A stretch of 64,000 nucleotides of DNA, from NCBI RefSeq assembly GCF_014695715.1, contig NZ_JACJOT010000017.1, forward strand, positions 1-64,000. The letters run 5' to 3'. The first letter of the stretch is position 1; every line of letters starts with the position of its first letter. Shown here one piece after another: positions 46,379 through 56,901 of the stretch. The position numbers and the translations under genes were made by a program. This DNA comes from Microcoleus sp. FACHB-68. GTDB lineage: Bacteria; Cyanobacteriota; Cyanobacteriia; Cyanobacteriales; Oscillatoriaceae. The notes beneath the pieces are model-generated. The model was not told where the DNA came from, made no database searches, and worked only from the letters and a program-made list of their open reading frames with translations.

Positions 46379-48481
46379 ATGTCAAATCGCCTCGCCCAAA
46401 CCCAAAGCCTTTACCTCCGCAAACACGCTGAAAATCCAATCGATTGGTGGCCCTGGAGTGACGAAGCCCTAGAAACTGCCCGCCGCGACAATAAACCCGT
46501 TTTCCTATCCATTGGATATTCTAGCTGCCATTGGTGCACGGTCATGGAAGGAGAAGCTTTTTCAGACAATGCGATCGCACAGTACATGAACGCCAATTTC
46601 CTTCCGATTAAAGTGGATCGTGAAGAACGCCCAGATATCGATAGTCTGTATATGCAAGCGTTACAGATGATGTCAGGTCAAGGGGGTTGGCCCCTGAATG
46701 TCTTTCTCACGCCTGACGATCTTGTACCCTTTTACGGCGGCACCTACTTCCCCGTAGAACCCCGCTATGGACGCCCCGGATTTTTGCAAGTATTGCAAGC
46801 CATTCGCCGGTTTTATGACGTAGATAAAGCCAAATTACGCTCAGTTAAAGAAGAAATGTTAGAGAACCTGCAACAGTCTGCTGTGTTGCCGGCATCTCAA
46901 CTGAGTGAGGATTTGTTGCACAAGGGTTTAGAAACCAATACGGCTGTTATTGCTTCCAAACATCCTGGGCCGAGTTTCCCGATGATTCCTTACGCAGAGT
47001 TAGTGCTGCGAGGGGTTCGGTTTAACTTTGAGTCCAAATCTGACGCCAAACAAGTTTGCACGCAACGCGGCCTAGATTTGGCTTTAGGAGGCATTTACGA
47101 CCACGTTGCCGGCGGATTTCATCGCTATACCGTTGACCCGACTTGGACAGTGCCTCACTTCGAGAAAATGCTTTACGATAACGGTCAGATTGTGGAATAT
47201 CTGGCAAATTTGTGGAGTGCCGGCGTCCAAGAACCGGCCTTTGAACGTGCGATCGCCGGCACAGTGCAATGGCTGAAGCGAGAAATGACTGCGCCGGCAG
47301 GTTACTTCTACGCCGCCCAAGATGCCGACAGCTTTGCAGATCCAAATGCCGTAGAACCAGAGGAGGGCGACTTTTACGTTTGGAGTTTCAGCGAACTCCA
47401 ACAGTTGCTTACCCGCGAAGAATTGGCAGAACTGCAACAACACTTTACCGTAACTGCCGGCGGCAACTTTGAAGGGCGCAACGTCTTGCAAAGACGCGAT
47501 GCCGGCAAACTCAGTCACACCCTCGAAGTTGCCCTGGCAAAACTCTTTGCAGCCCGCTACGGCGCATCACCGGCATCTCTGGAAACCTTTCCCCCTGCCC
47601 GGAATAACCTAGAAGCCAAAACCCTCAACTGGCCAGGTCGCATTCCGGCAGTTACCGATACCAAAATGATTGTCGCTTGGAACAGCCTGATGATTTCAGG
47701 TTTAGCCAGAGCCGGTGCCGTTCTTCAACAGCCAGAATACCTGCAACTCGCCACAAAAGCCACCCAATTCATCCTCGATCATCAATGGGTTGATGGGCGC
47801 TTCCACCGGCTCAATTACGATGGCCAGCCGGCAGTCATGGCACAGTCCGAAGATTACGCCCTGTTTATCAAAGCTTTGCTCGATCTGCATCAAGCTGCGC
47901 TGGGAATGGGGAATGGGGCAATGGGCATGGGGCATCGTGAAGAAATGGTGCAATTGCCGAGTGCCAACTTCTGGTTAGAAAACGCCCTCAAAGTTCAAGA
48001 AGAATTTGACGAATTTTTCTGGAGTATTGAACTGGGAGGTTATTACAATACACCGAACGATTCCAGTCAAGAATTATTGGTGCGCGAACGCAGCTATACA
48101 GATAACGCAACACCGGCAGCCAACGGCATCGCCATCGCCAACTTAGTTCGCCTCTCCCTGCTAAGCGAAAACCTGGAATATCTCGACAAAACCGAGCAAA
48201 CCCTGCAAGCGTTTAGCAGCATCATGAACCGCGCCCCCCAAGCGTGTCCCAGCCTATTTACCGCCCTCGACTGGTATCAAAACCACACCTTAATTCGCAC
48301 TAGCAGCGACTCTATTGCTGCCCTAAACGCTCAGTATTTGCCTTGCGCCGTTTATCAACAACAGACTGACTTGCCGGCAGGCATCGCCGGACTCGTTTGC
48401 CAAGGCTTAACCTGTAAAGAGCCGGCGCGCAGCCAAGAGCAACTGTGGGAACAACTACAGCAAAGCCAAATTAGGGGCTAG
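46379..48481 (+). CDS. Thioredoxin-domain protein (DUF255, SPATA20/YyaL-like)
   Basis: 700 residues. The N-terminal thioredoxin-like domain has the CxxC variant SSCHWC (about 48-53) and EGEAF; the remainder is an (alpha/alpha)6 glycosidase-like domain ([30 protein letters not shown]). Bacterial members are uncharacterised; the human homologue is SPATA20. Residues 509-519, [11 protein letters not shown], are encoded by the same TGGGCAT/GGGGAAT heptamers that fill intergenic spaces, inserted in frame. Confidence 0.9.
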   Translation: MSNRLAQTQSLYLRKHAENPIDWWPWSDEALETARRDNKPVFLSIGYSSCHWCTVMEGEAFSDNAIAQYMNANFLPIKVDREERPDIDSLYMQALQMMSGQGGWPLNVFLTPDDLVPFYGGTYFPVEPRYGRPGFLQVLQAIRRFYDVDKAKLRSVKEEMLENLQQSAVLPASQLSEDLLHKGLETNTAVIASKHPGPSFPMIPYAELVLRGVRFNFESKSDAKQVCTQRGLDLALGGIYDHVAGGFHRYTVDPTWTVPHFEKMLYDNGQIVEYLANLWSAGVQEPAFERAIAGTVQWLKREMTAPAGYFYAAQDADSFADPNAVEPEEGDFYVWSFSELQQLLTREELAELQQHFTVTAGGNFEGRNVLQRRDAGKLSHTLEVALAKLFAARYGASPASLETFPPARNNLEAKTLNWPGRIPAVTDTKMIVAWNSLMISGLARAGAVLQQPEYLQLATKATQFILDHQWVDGRFHRLNYDGQPAVMAQSEDYALFIKALLDLHQAALGMGNGAMGMGHREEMVQLPSANFWLENALKVQEEFDEFFWSIELGGYYNTPNDSSQELLVRERSYTDNATPAANGIAIANLVRLSLLSENLEYLDKTEQTLQAFSSIMNRAPQACPSLFTALDWYQNHTLIRTSSDSIAALNAQYLPCAVYQQQTDLPAGIAGLVCQGLTCKEPARSQEQLWEQLQQSQIRG
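47903..47935 (+). repeat. Heptamer repeat inserted in frame in a coding sequence
   Basis: 33 bp of GGGAAT/GGGCAT units coding for eleven residues ([11 protein letters not shown]). Length is a multiple of three, so the frame is kept. Confidence 0.85.
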
Positions 48482-48492
48482 AGAGTAGAGAC

Positions 48493-48600
48493 TAGGGGCA
48501 TGGGGCTAGGGAGGAGAAATGCAGCGCTCACCTTCATCCCTAGCCCCATGCCCAATGCCCCATTCCCCATGCCCAATGCCCCATTCCCCATGCCCAATGC
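48493..48600. repeat. Heptamer array, inverted arms
   Basis: A short GGGGCATGGGGC run near 48494-48510 and a long array of CCCATGCCCAATGCC units at 48541-48600, complementary to each other, between the DUF255 gene and cobL. Confidence 0.88.
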
Positions 48601-48690
48601 TCCGGCAACTGGTAGGATAATGAGCATCCTTTCTCCCGCTCCCCACTCTCTCCTCTGACGCGGAAATTTTAATGCTTATTAGCTGATGTT

Positions 48691-50031
48691 ATGGTGCTTG
48701 TACACGTTGTTGGAATTGGCTTGGATGGGGTAGCTGGACTGACAGAGCCGGTGCGGCATCTGGTAGAAAAAGCGACGCTGCTGGTAGGGAGTGAGCGCCA
48801 CTTAGGTTATTTCCCAAACCATCAAGCAGAACGTTTGGTGATTGGAGATTTAAATCTGGTTATTCGGGATATTCGCAAGCGGCTGTCTAGCGAACAACCA
48901 GACAGTGTTGAGGAAAATATAGCGCCTGACTTCTCTTCTCCAGTTTCCCCACCGGCACAGATCGTGGTGTTGGTTTCTGGCGATCCGCTTTTTTTTGGTT
49001 TGGGACGCTTGCTGTTGGAAGAATTGCCGGCAGACAAGCTAATATTTCACCCGCATTTAAGTTCTGTTCAGTTGGCTTTTAACCGGCTCAAGGTGCCGTG
49101 GCAGGATGCGCGTGTAATTAGTGCTCACGGGCGTTCTGTGGATGAATTGCTTGAAGCGCTGCGCCAAGGTGTTGAAAAAATTGCGGTGCTGACGGATGGA
49201 ACTCACAACCCATCTGCTATTGCACGCCTACTATTATCTCTAGATTTGCCCAGCAGCTATGAGTTATGGGTGTGTGAAAATTTAGGCGGTGCGAATGAGC
49301 GGGTTCAGGGTTGGCCGACTCTAGATCCAGCAGAACTGGCGCGTTTGCATCAGCAGCATTTTGAACCGCTGAATGTCGTTGTCTTACTGCGCCGGCCTAA
49401 TTTCGCTCATGGGCAAGTGGATGTGAAAAGTCTGCCGATAATGGGCTTACCAGACCACACATTTGTCAGCTTTAATGATCGCCCCGGACTGATGACAAAG
49501 CGAGAAGTTCGCATTTTGGTACTGGGAGAATTGGCCCTACAGCCGGCGCAAACGATTTGGGATGTGGGTGCCGGCACGGGTTCTGTTTCAATTGAAATGG
49601 CCCGTTTGTGCCAGACCAGTCAAATTTATGCGATTGAGAAAACCGCTGCCGGCACGACTTTAATTGAGCAAAATTGTCGCCGGTTGGGTGTAACAAATGT
49701 TGTGTCTATTAACGGCACTGCCCCAGAAATCCTCTATCGCCTGCCGGCACCCGACCGAATTTTTATTGGCGGTACAGGAGGGCAATTGCGTCAAATTCTG
49801 GGCGTTTGCGGCGGTCAGTTAAAGGCTGGTGGGGTGATGGTGCTGGCTTTAGCAACGCTTGAGCATCTTAATGACGCTTTAATTTGGGTGAATGAGCGAA
49901 TGCGGCGCGAACGTGATTGGAGTCACCGGCTGCTACAAGTGCAGTTGTCCCGTTCGGTGCCAATTGGCGGCCAACTGACCCGTTTATCACCCCTCAATCC
50001 CGTCACAATTGTAACAGTGAGTCGGCGTTGA
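48691..50031 (+). CDS. cobL: Bifunctional precorrin-6Y C5,15-methyltransferase (CbiE-CbiT fusion)
   Basis: 446 residues. The N-terminal half is a tetrapyrrole methylase (VVGIGLDGVAGL, LVGSERHL, VVLVSGDPLFFGLG); the C-terminal half (from about residue 240) is a CbiT Rossmann methyltransferase (IWDVGAGTGSVSIEMARL, DRIFIGGTGG). It methylates C5 and C15 and decarboxylates C12 acetate in cobalamin ring synthesis. No other cob gene is adjacent. Heptamer arrays flank it on both sides. Confidence 0.94.
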   Translation: MVLVHVVGIGLDGVAGLTEPVRHLVEKATLLVGSERHLGYFPNHQAERLVIGDLNLVIRDIRKRLSSEQPDSVEENIAPDFSSPVSPPAQIVVLVSGDPLFFGLGRLLLEELPADKLIFHPHLSSVQLAFNRLKVPWQDARVISAHGRSVDELLEALRQGVEKIAVLTDGTHNPSAIARLLLSLDLPSSYELWVCENLGGANERVQGWPTLDPAELARLHQQHFEPLNVVVLLRRPNFAHGQVDVKSLPIMGLPDHTFVSFNDRPGLMTKREVRILVLGELALQPAQTIWDVGAGTGSVSIEMARLCQTSQIYAIEKTAAGTTLIEQNCRRLGVTNVVSINGTAPEILYRLPAPDRIFIGGTGGQLRQILGVCGGQLKAGGVMVLALATLEHLNDALIWVNERMRRERDWSHRLLQVQLSRSVPIGGQLTRLSPLNPVTIVTVSRR

Positions 50032-50033
50032 AG

Positions 50034-50133
50034 TTGGGCATGGGGCATTGGGCATCGGGCATTGGGCATGGGGCATGGCTGCGCCAACAAGAACGGTAGG
50101 GGCATGGCTGCGCCAACCTAAAGTTATGGGCAT
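50034..50133. repeat. Heptamer array plus two TGCGCCAACC units
   Basis: TGGGCAT heptamers followed by two units of the GGCTGCGCCAAC type (first AAGAACGGTA, then CTAAAGTTA). The variant GGCTGCGCC replaces the GGCTTCGCC of other loci. It lies between the convergent cobL and CPBP genes. Confidence 0.88.
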
Positions 50134-50172
50134 TCTCCCACTCTCCCACTCTCACGCTCTCCTACTCAGAAC

Positions 50173-50994
50173 TCAGAACTCAGGACTCAGCACTAACCAA
50201 AGTAGTGAGCTGGTGGCTAATAACAAGAGAATGCCAACGCCACCGGCTAAGGGTTTTTTCCCTAAGCCGGTTATCCAGGCTGGTACGGTGCCGGTGTAGT
50301 TAATGAGCTGGGCTGTATCTAGGCTGGCAATCGCCCAAATCCAGCCGGCGTGAAGTCCCCATGCTAAACCTAAGCTGCCGCCATCACAAGCGCGTGCTAG
50401 CACCAAAACCATCCCCAGCAGCCACAGTCCGGGCAGTTGGGGCAGTGTCTCTCGCACTTCCCAAACCAGGTGGAGAATGGCAAAAATCACGCTGGAAATT
50501 GCCGCCGCCACCCAGATTGAGTAGTCTTGTAGCAGCTGGTTTAGCAGGAATCCGCGAAAGATTAACTCTTCAGTTCCACCCACCCACAGTCCTAACAACA
50601 GGGTGGGCAGTAGTGCAGAAGCCAACTTAGAAATGTCTGCCGGTTGCCAAGAAATCCAGCCTAGCGCCCATTGCAAACCAAACAGAATAGCTAAGCTGAA
50701 GACTCCCAATCCAAAACCTAGCCCTAGGTGAACGAATAGAGAAGGTTCCCAAGCGAGGCCGTAATTGGAAAATGGCACGTTTTCGATGCCGGCAGCCCCC
50801 CACACAATTAGTGGAGCTATCAGGTAAAGCGAAGCCATTAAAGGCAGCTTTTGAGCGACCGATATTGGCTTTTGGGGGTGCCACTTCAAAACAATTGCCA
50901 GAGGAATGGCTATCGGCAACCAGAAGCCCGCCCAGGTGAAGAAAAAAGCCATCACCTTAATTAATGCAGTTGCCTCTTTTATTGGCACAAACAT
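50173..50994 (-). CDS. CPBP-family intramembrane metalloprotease
   Basis: 273 residues, about eight hydrophobic helices. ABI/CPBP motifs: EELIFRGFLL (paired Glu and Arg), FAILHL and GLHAGW, which supply the metal-binding Glu and His residues. Such proteases may act in signalling or peptide processing; target unknown. Converges on cobL. Confidence 0.88.
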   Translation of the reverse strand: MFVPIKEATALIKVMAFFFTWAGFWLPIAIPLAIVLKWHPQKPISVAQKLPLMASLYLIAPLIVWGAAGIENVPFSNYGLAWEPSLFVHLGLGFGLGVFSLAILFGLQWALGWISWQPADISKLASALLPTLLLGLWVGGTEELIFRGFLLNQLLQDYSIWVAAAISSVIFAILHLVWEVRETLPQLPGLWLLGMVLVLARACDGGSLGLAWGLHAGWIWAIASLDTAQLINYTGTVPAWITGLGKKPLAGGVGILLLLATSSLLWLVLSPEF

Positions 50995-51146
50995 TTTGAC
51001 AGCGAACCATAAAAGGAACGGGCTGGTTACTGGATCAGAAATTACCAGGAGTCAAGCATAAGCATGAGCTAGAAATGCAGATACTAGCTCATTGACGCTT
51101 GTTTTTTAGATCCCTATTCAGTTGTAGGGATTTTTGCCGGCCCGGC

Positions 51147-51572
51147 TTACTCCTCGTCGTCTTCGTCCTCCTCATCGTCTTCATCTTTCAGGGAACCATT
51201 CTTATTAGAATCCACCTGAATCAGATGAATATGTTTGTAGCCCAGCTTGATTTCAAATTCATCCCCAGGCTTTAATCCCATCGCTTCTGTGTAGGTAGAA
51301 CCGATCACAATTTGTCCATTTTTGTGGACGCTCACGCGATACGTCGGTTCGCGACCCCGGCCATCTTTGGCTCCTTCTGGGCTTAAAGGAATTCCCCTTG
51401 CGGCCAACACAGCGTCATAGAAATCTGTGAGATTGACGCGGGTTTGGCTATTTTTTGTGACGGTATAGTACCCGCAGCGCTTTGCGGTTTCTCGCCTCGG
51501 TAAATGTGAGAGTTCTTTTACCTTTTGAAGCAGTGCCTTTCCCGTAAGTGGAGCTGTTGCAGTTTCTGTCAT
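51147..51572 (-). CDS. Cyanobacterial AbrB-like transcriptional regulator
   Basis: 141 residues from ATG 51572 (GAGG just upstream). TGKALLQKVKELSHLPRRETAKRCGYYT is the conserved cyAbrB N-terminal region, followed by the AbrB DNA-binding part (GSTYTEAMGLKPGDEFEIKLG) and an acidic tail of Asp/Glu repeats. cyAbrB proteins control carbon/nitrogen balance and hydrogenase genes in model strains. The frame extends upstream to TTG 51608, unlikely to be used. Confidence 0.92.
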   Translation of the reverse strand: MTETATAPLTGKALLQKVKELSHLPRRETAKRCGYYTVTKNSQTRVNLTDFYDAVLAARGIPLSPEGAKDGRGREPTYRVSVHKNGQIVIGSTYTEAMGLKPGDEFEIKLGYKHIHLIQVDSNKNGSLKDEDDEEDEDDEE

Positions 51573-52144
51573 CGCCTCGTAAATACCCTTTAATTTTTTG
51601 GCTAGCAAATCGAGTCTGAGGTTATCTGGACTCTATAAAAAATATATCCTTAAATCTCTCAATTGTAAAAATTATTTTTACCATCAGGTAGAAAGTGAAC
51701 ATCATTAGGGGGGTAGCAGAGATTCCCCTGTTAAGGTTTAACCCTTGTATCAGCTAAAATTTAACCGTGTTCACGTCCAGGTTCGATAACAAAAAACAGG
51801 TGAAAGCCGATCTGTGGAGTCATCTGTCCGAAGAAATACAGAGTTGTCCTAAACAGATCGCCAGCAGCAGAGTGAGAGATGGGGAGATGAGAAAGAATTC
51901 GTTTCACTTCAACCTTGAACCGGCAAGCGCCTCTTATGTAGTGTGCGCCTTCCTACAGCATTCACAGCGGATGATTGCGCTTACCAGGGGGCGAAATTTT
52001 CCGCACAAATGCAAGCGTTCCTGCTCAACTGGACGCGTGATTTTAAATACCGGAGAACAATCTGCCGCTGGAATGTAGCACCCATAAATAAGCGTGCTCA
52101 ACGCGTCAGCGATTGCCGAAACAGGAGGAATTCGCCAGTAGCGC
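51573..52144. other. Intergenic region with doubtful short frames
   Basis: Promoter side of cyAbrB and 3' side of lpxD. Two overlapping plus-strand frames (GTG 51767 to 52078 and GTG 51943 to 52170) have no recognisable features; they may be chance or a decayed gene. Confidence 0.5.
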
Positions 52145-53200
52145 TTAGAGATCGTTGCGGGAGTTTTTAAAGTAGCGCTGGATTTGCTTAATAGATTGAT
52201 AAATTTCCGGCAGGCGGGCGTAAATAGCGGAAGCCTTCAAAAACACCTTATGAGGAACAGCCGGCGTTCCGGAGACTATCTCGCCGGCAGGAACATCGTG
52301 ATGAATTCCTGATTGGGCTGATGCAATTGCCCCATCTCCTATTTTTACTTGATTCGCTATCCCCACTTGGCCGGCCAAGATGACATTGTTGCCTAATTTG
52401 ACACCACCGGCAAGCCCAACTTGACCAGATAATGCACAATTTGTGCCGACTTTACAGCCATGACCAATTTGTACCAAATTGTCAATTTTTGTGTTGCAAC
52501 CGATCCGTGTTTCTCCTACAGCCGGTCGGTCAATATTAGAATTACACCCAACCTCTACACCATCTTCTAAGACTGTGCGGCCTGATTGCTCCATTTTGAA
52601 CCAACCTGACGGTGCCGGCACAAAACCAAACCCCTCAGCACCAATCACTGCACCACTGTGAATTACACAATTAGCGCCGATTAGCGTGCGTTCTTGAATA
52701 GTGCAGTTCGCGTGTAAAACTGTGCGATCACCGATTTGGACTTCGGGATAAATTACTACATTTGGATGAATGCACACGCCGCTGCCAATCTTCACGCCGG
52801 CTTGAATAACCACATGAGCACCGATGTAGACTTTCGATCCAATTTCGGCGGAAGGATGAACCACGGCAGTGGGATGAATTTCTGGTGCCGGCCCAAAAGG
52901 TTGGTAAAATAATGCGATCGTTTGGGCAAATAACAATCGCGGATTATGGCCGGCAATCCAAGCAATGCCCCGTTGGTTTGCTTTGGCTTGTAGGGCATCA
53001 TCCATCGGTAAAATTACAGCACTCGCCGCTGTTTTCTCCAACTGGGAGGCATATTTTGCGCCTTCTATATAACTGATGGTACTAGGGGTTGCCTCCTCAA
53101 TCTGTGCCACCCCTATAATTTCCAGATCCTCACTTGTAGACGTTAGGCTATTTTTACCGGCAGCTTCACCAAGTTTTTGTACCAGTTCGCTAAATTTCAT
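52145..53200 (-). CDS. lpxD: UDP-3-O-acylglucosamine N-acyltransferase
   Basis: 351 residues from ATG 53200 (MKFSEL). N-terminal uridine-binding domain, then a left-handed beta-helix of hexapeptide repeats (IGAHVVIQAGVKIGSG and many others) with the catalytic-His region NLVQIGHGCKVG. It adds the second acyl chain in lipid A synthesis. The frame continues to 53224; ATG 53200 fits family starts. Confidence 0.94.
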   Translation of the reverse strand: MKFSELVQKLGEAAGKNSLTSTSEDLEIIGVAQIEEATPSTISYIEGAKYASQLEKTAASAVILPMDDALQAKANQRGIAWIAGHNPRLLFAQTIALFYQPFGPAPEIHPTAVVHPSAEIGSKVYIGAHVVIQAGVKIGSGVCIHPNVVIYPEVQIGDRTVLHANCTIQERTLIGANCVIHSGAVIGAEGFGFVPAPSGWFKMEQSGRTVLEDGVEVGCNSNIDRPAVGETRIGCNTKIDNLVQIGHGCKVGTNCALSGQVGLAGGVKLGNNVILAGQVGIANQVKIGDGAIASAQSGIHHDVPAGEIVSGTPAVPHKVFLKASAIYARLPEIYQSIKQIQRYFKNSRNDL

Positions 53201-53923
53201 AGATGGGTATTGAGGCATAGACAAACACCGAGAGGCTTAAGCTTGGAAGTAATACGGGCAATCCCGTCAAATCTCCGGCTAACATACTCTATTAAAATAA
53301 TGGCAATTTTAAAAGTACCACCAAACTTGGCTCACAATAAGCTTGCACTCCACTAAATTTTTCTGCCCGGATTGAGGGGGAGAGTGGGCGAGGGGGAAAG
53401 AATTTTAATTTCTTCCCATAGAATCGCAAATGAGATGCGCCTTAGCCTAGCACCCAACTTTTCTCAGGCTGCTTCACACCCTTTAACAAACTTGGTGAGG
53501 GGGCGACTAGCTGAAGACGTGTAATTACGGAAATTTATTGCAAATTAAATTAATATTTCTTTTATTTGATAACTTTTTGTAGCCAATGAAACAGGACGGT
53601 GGGCTAAAAATCTCTTCCTTAAGGGGGTTTTACGGGATATAAGCGCTCTCTAACTATCCTAGTTGCCGCTGCTTGGCCTTCTTTTGAGGCAATGGGTGAA
53701 AAACTTCTGCCGGCTTGCCTTTATTGCTCCTCTTCAGTCACGGATGGATAGTAAAGCAATGGCTGCCGGAATAACGCCTTGCATAAATCCAAGCAAGATG
53801 GTATTCTTTGCCGTTAAATCTCCAATAAAAGAAACCCATTTCCAAAAAGAAAACGGGTTTCGACAGACTATGGTGATTTGACCCTTGTTAACAAAGTTGC
53901 CGGCTTTGAAGTTTTGTTGCCAA
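53201..53923. other. About 720 bp without a supported gene
   Basis: Only AT-rich sequence, a purine-rich GGGGGAGAG tract near 53380, and a terminator for the DUF1232 gene (53824-53861). A plus-strand frame at 53663-53881 overlaps that terminator and is not credible. Confidence 0.55.
53824..53861 (-). terminator. Intrinsic terminator of the DUF1232 gene
   Basis: On the minus strand GAAACCCGTTTTC and GAAATGGGTTTC form the stem, followed by TTTTATTG. It starts 63 bases after the stop at 53924. Confidence 0.82.
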
Positions 53924-54238
53924 CTATTTAATGGTTGCAGCATCCACATCAATGGTGCCGGCACCGGCAGTTGAACCTTCACCGGCTGAAGCCGTTTCAG
54001 TCGGATTCTCGCCATTACGAGCTTTGTAACGATCAATCAACAGTTGGGACACTTCGGAAACGAGCAACGTTACAAGGGCAAGATCGTCAATTTGTCCGAC
54101 AATGGGCAGAAAATCTGGGGCAATATCAATCGGGCTGAACAAATAAGCGGCTGTGCCGAGAATAAGCCACCAGCGATACTTAGGATTACGAATGGTGCTG
54201 CGATACCAGGTGTAGAGCGATTGAATTGAGAAGTTCAT
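53924..54238 (-). CDS. DUF1232 (YkvA-like) small membrane protein
   Basis: 104 residues from ATG 54238, with GGAGGG 7 bases upstream. The core YRWWLILGTAAYLFSPIDIAPDFLPIVGQIDDLALV is the DUF1232 signature, with the conserved SPIDxxPD loop between two hydrophobic segments. An Ala/Glu/Thr-rich tail follows. Function unknown. Confidence 0.88.
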   Translation of the reverse strand: MNFSIQSLYTWYRSTIRNPKYRWWLILGTAAYLFSPIDIAPDFLPIVGQIDDLALVTLLVSEVSQLLIDRYKARNGENPTETASAGEGSTAGAGTIDVDAATIK

Positions 54239-54552
54239 TGAGTTACCCTCCACTTACTCTTTAATAATGGCAAATTTGCCGGCAAACATCTGGTGCAGAT
54301 AACCCCCCTAAAATTGTCTAGAGAATTCTACTCTCTCAGGCATCCTTAGCCCATTTGCAGCAAAAATGAAGGAAAGAGGGGGAGAGGGAGAGACAGTGAG
54401 AGGGAAAGAAGGATCAAGAACCGTTGTTTCCCGCTTCTTAGTAGAGTGCGTAGCCTCACGCACCCCACTGATCGCTTAGCCCTGTATCCAACCCAACAAG
54501 ATAGAATCTCCTAACCCCAGTTACTAATTTGAAACCAACACAATATCAACCG
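54239..54552. other. Intergenic region with purine-rich tract
   Basis: Upstream of the DUF1232 gene and 3' of rlmD. A GGGGGAGAGGGAGAG tract near 54378 is the only feature. Confidence 0.5.
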
Positions 54553-55932
54553 TCAGCGCACCAAAAAAGCCGCACATTCAACGTGTGAGGTTTGGGGGAA
54601 AAAGTCTGCTGGCTGTACACGGGTTAGGCGATAGCCACCGGCATTACACAGGAATTTGAGATCACGCGCCAGAGTTGCCGGTTTGCAACTGACATAAACA
54701 ATACGGCTTGGTTGAATTTGCACCAGCGTTTCCAGAACGGTGCGATCGCATCCCTTGCGCGGTGGATCAATTAGAACAATATCGGGTGTCACCCCTAATT
54801 GGGGCAGTAATGTCTCAACTTCTCCGACACGAAAACTTGTATTTGTCAAGTTATTCAGTTGGGCATTAAGCTGGGCTTGCTCGATTGCCGCCGGCTGCAT
54901 TTCCAAACCAATCGCTTCCCGCACTCGCTTCGCCAGGGGCAAGGTAAAGGTGCCAATTCCGCAGTAGGCATCGACCAGCACCTCATCGCCTTGCAAATCC
55001 AACTGATTGACGATTGCCTCTAACAGCGCCTCTGCTGCCTCTGTATTCACCTGGAAGAAGGTATCGGCGCGGAGTTGAAACTGCAAACCGGCAAATTCCT
55101 CGTGTATATAAGGAAGGCCGGCGATACAGTGGGTTTCTTTGCCAAAAATGGCATTGGTTTTGGCTGGGTTGATATTCAGGCAGACGCCCACCAGTTGCGG
55201 GTAACGCTTCAGCCATGCTTGGGCTTGGGCCTCAATTTCCGCTAATTCCCCGGTTCTTGCCACCAAGGTTAATAAAATCTCACCTGTCCGGCGACCGATC
55301 CGCAGCGAGAGGTGACGCACTTCTCCCCGGTGATATTTTTCGTCATACACCCGCCACCCTTGCCGCTGAATGTCCTGTTTGACTTCTGCCAGCAGCGGAT
55401 CTAAGCGGTCATCTTGAATGGGACAGCGGTTGAGGTTAACCAGCCGGTGGCTATTTTTTTGGTAGTAGCCGGCCTGTACGTTACCAGTTGATGACATTCC
55501 CAAGGGATAGGTGGCTTTGTTGCGGTAGCCCAAGGCTGCCGGTGGGGCCAACACCGGCTCAACCGGCGGCACAGAAATTCCTCCAATTCGTTCTAAAGCT
55601 TGAATAACCTGATTGCGTTTGGCTTCTAGCTGGTAGGAGTAATCGATATGCTGCCACTGACAGCCGCCGCATTTATCCGCCACAATGCAGCTAGGGCGAA
55701 TCCGGTGGGGGGAAGATTCGAGAAGTTCGTGGGTTTTGCCGGTGGCATATTGGGCCTTGACTTGCACCAGTCGGGCGAGGAGGCGATCTCCGGGAACGGT
55801 ATCGGGCACAAACACCACGCGCCCGTCAAATCGACCGACTCCTTCGCCGGTGTCACTTAAATCTGTGATGGCCACTTCTACCAATTCACCCTGTTGCCAT
55901 CGTTTGTCAACGGTCTGCTCTAATTTGTCCAT
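54553..55932 (-). CDS. rlmD: 23S rRNA (uracil-5-)-methyltransferase RlmD-like
   Basis: 459 residues: TRAM domain at 10-75, iron-sulfur cysteines Cys82, Cys88, Cys91 and Cys170 (NRCPIQ), AdoMet site DAYCGIGTFTLPLA, and catalytic Cys in YVSCKPATLARDL. It makes 5-methyluridine in 23S rRNA; the tRNA-modifying TrmA differs in lacking TRAM and the cluster. Confidence 0.92.
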   Translation of the reverse strand: MDKLEQTVDKRWQQGELVEVAITDLSDTGEGVGRFDGRVVFVPDTVPGDRLLARLVQVKAQYATGKTHELLESSPHRIRPSCIVADKCGGCQWQHIDYSYQLEAKRNQVIQALERIGGISVPPVEPVLAPPAALGYRNKATYPLGMSSTGNVQAGYYQKNSHRLVNLNRCPIQDDRLDPLLAEVKQDIQRQGWRVYDEKYHRGEVRHLSLRIGRRTGEILLTLVARTGELAEIEAQAQAWLKRYPQLVGVCLNINPAKTNAIFGKETHCIAGLPYIHEEFAGLQFQLRADTFFQVNTEAAEALLEAIVNQLDLQGDEVLVDAYCGIGTFTLPLAKRVREAIGLEMQPAAIEQAQLNAQLNNLTNTSFRVGEVETLLPQLGVTPDIVLIDPPRKGCDRTVLETLVQIQPSRIVYVSCKPATLARDLKFLCNAGGYRLTRVQPADFFPQTSHVECAAFLVR

Positions 55933-56066
55933 TGTCAGTTGCGAGTTGTTAATTGCGATCTTGCCGGTTCACGGTTCCCGCTTATCCTTACCCTATCCAT
56001 GAACCCTGACAACTGACTACTCATAATTGACAACTGACCCCAAGTTGCCGCTTCAACCGTAATTTT

Positions 56067-56182
56067 CCAATGCCCAATGCCCAATGCCCAATGCCCAATG
56101 CCCCATCCCCATACCTTTAGGTTGGCGCAGCCTTGCCCAATGCCCCATGCCCAATCCCCAATCCCCAATCCCCAATCCCCAA
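56067..56182. repeat. Heptamer arrays around one CTTTAGGTTGGCGCAGCC unit
   Basis: AATGCCC heptamers, one copy of the palindromic unit in reverse orientation, then CCCCAAT heptamers. It lies 100 bases before apcD and 135 bases beyond the rlmD start, that is between two divergent genes. Confidence 0.88.
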
Positions 56183-56281
56183 ACTTACGTTTCAGATTGC
56201 AACTTGTTATGAGCACTCTTTATTTGTGTCCCTCAGAATCGATAAACTACTTAATGATCTTCTGAGACTGCAGTAATAACC

Positions 56282-56767
56282 ATGAGCGTAGTTAGCCAAG
56301 TTATTCTCCAAGCGGACGACGAGCTTCGTTATCCAAGCACCGGCGAACTTAAGAGCATTACACAATTCTTTCAAACCGGCGAACAGCGGGTTCGCATCGC
56401 CAGCACACTGGCAGAAAATGAAAAGAAAATTGTAGAACAAGCAAGTAAACGGCTTTGGCAGAAACGCCCTGACTTTATTTCTCCGGGCGGTAATGCTTAC
56501 GGACAGCGTCAGCGGGCGCTTTGTTTGCGTGATTATGGCTGGTATCTGCGTCTAATTACCTACGGGATACTTGCCGGTGATCAAGAACCGATTGAAAAAA
56601 TTGGGATCATTGGTGTGCGGGAAATGTACAACTCTCTGGGCGTTCCTGTGCCTGGTATGGCTGAATCCATCCGCTGCTTGAAAGAAGCAGCCCTGGCACT
56701 GCTTAGCCAAGAAGACGCCGCTGAAGCCGCCCCTTACTTCGACTACATCGCTCAGGCTATGTCATAA
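56282..56767 (+). CDS. apcD: Allophycocyanin-B alpha subunit
   Basis: 161 residues with phycocyanobilin Cys81 in [12 protein letters not shown] and the N-terminus [30 protein letters not shown], with Trp87, is the ApcD rather than ApcA pattern. It is a terminal emitter of the phycobilisome core, passing energy mainly to photosystem I. Solitary, as apcD usually is. Confidence 0.95.
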   Translation: MSVVSQVILQADDELRYPSTGELKSITQFFQTGEQRVRIASTLAENEKKIVEQASKRLWQKRPDFISPGGNAYGQRQRALCLRDYGWYLRLITYGILAGDQEPIEKIGIIGVREMYNSLGVPVPGMAESIRCLKEAALALLSQEDAAEAAPYFDYIAQAMS

Positions 56768-56901
56768 CGGCAACCTGTTCACTGTTGCTGAGTGCCCTCT
56801 GGCAGCGTTGCTAGAGGCTCTCACTTTGTTCAGCGATCAGTTGTCAGGTGCCGGCTCTGGTGCGCGGCTGACGACTGACGATTGATCGCTGACCATTTTA
56901 T

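Noticed and set aside
51767-52170. Two overlapping plus-strand frames near lpxD
   Set aside because: No domain, no ribosome binding site and no coherent composition; kept only as a note on the intergenic region.
53663-53881. Plus-strand 72-residue frame
   Set aside because: It crosses the terminator of the DUF1232 gene and shows no protein character.
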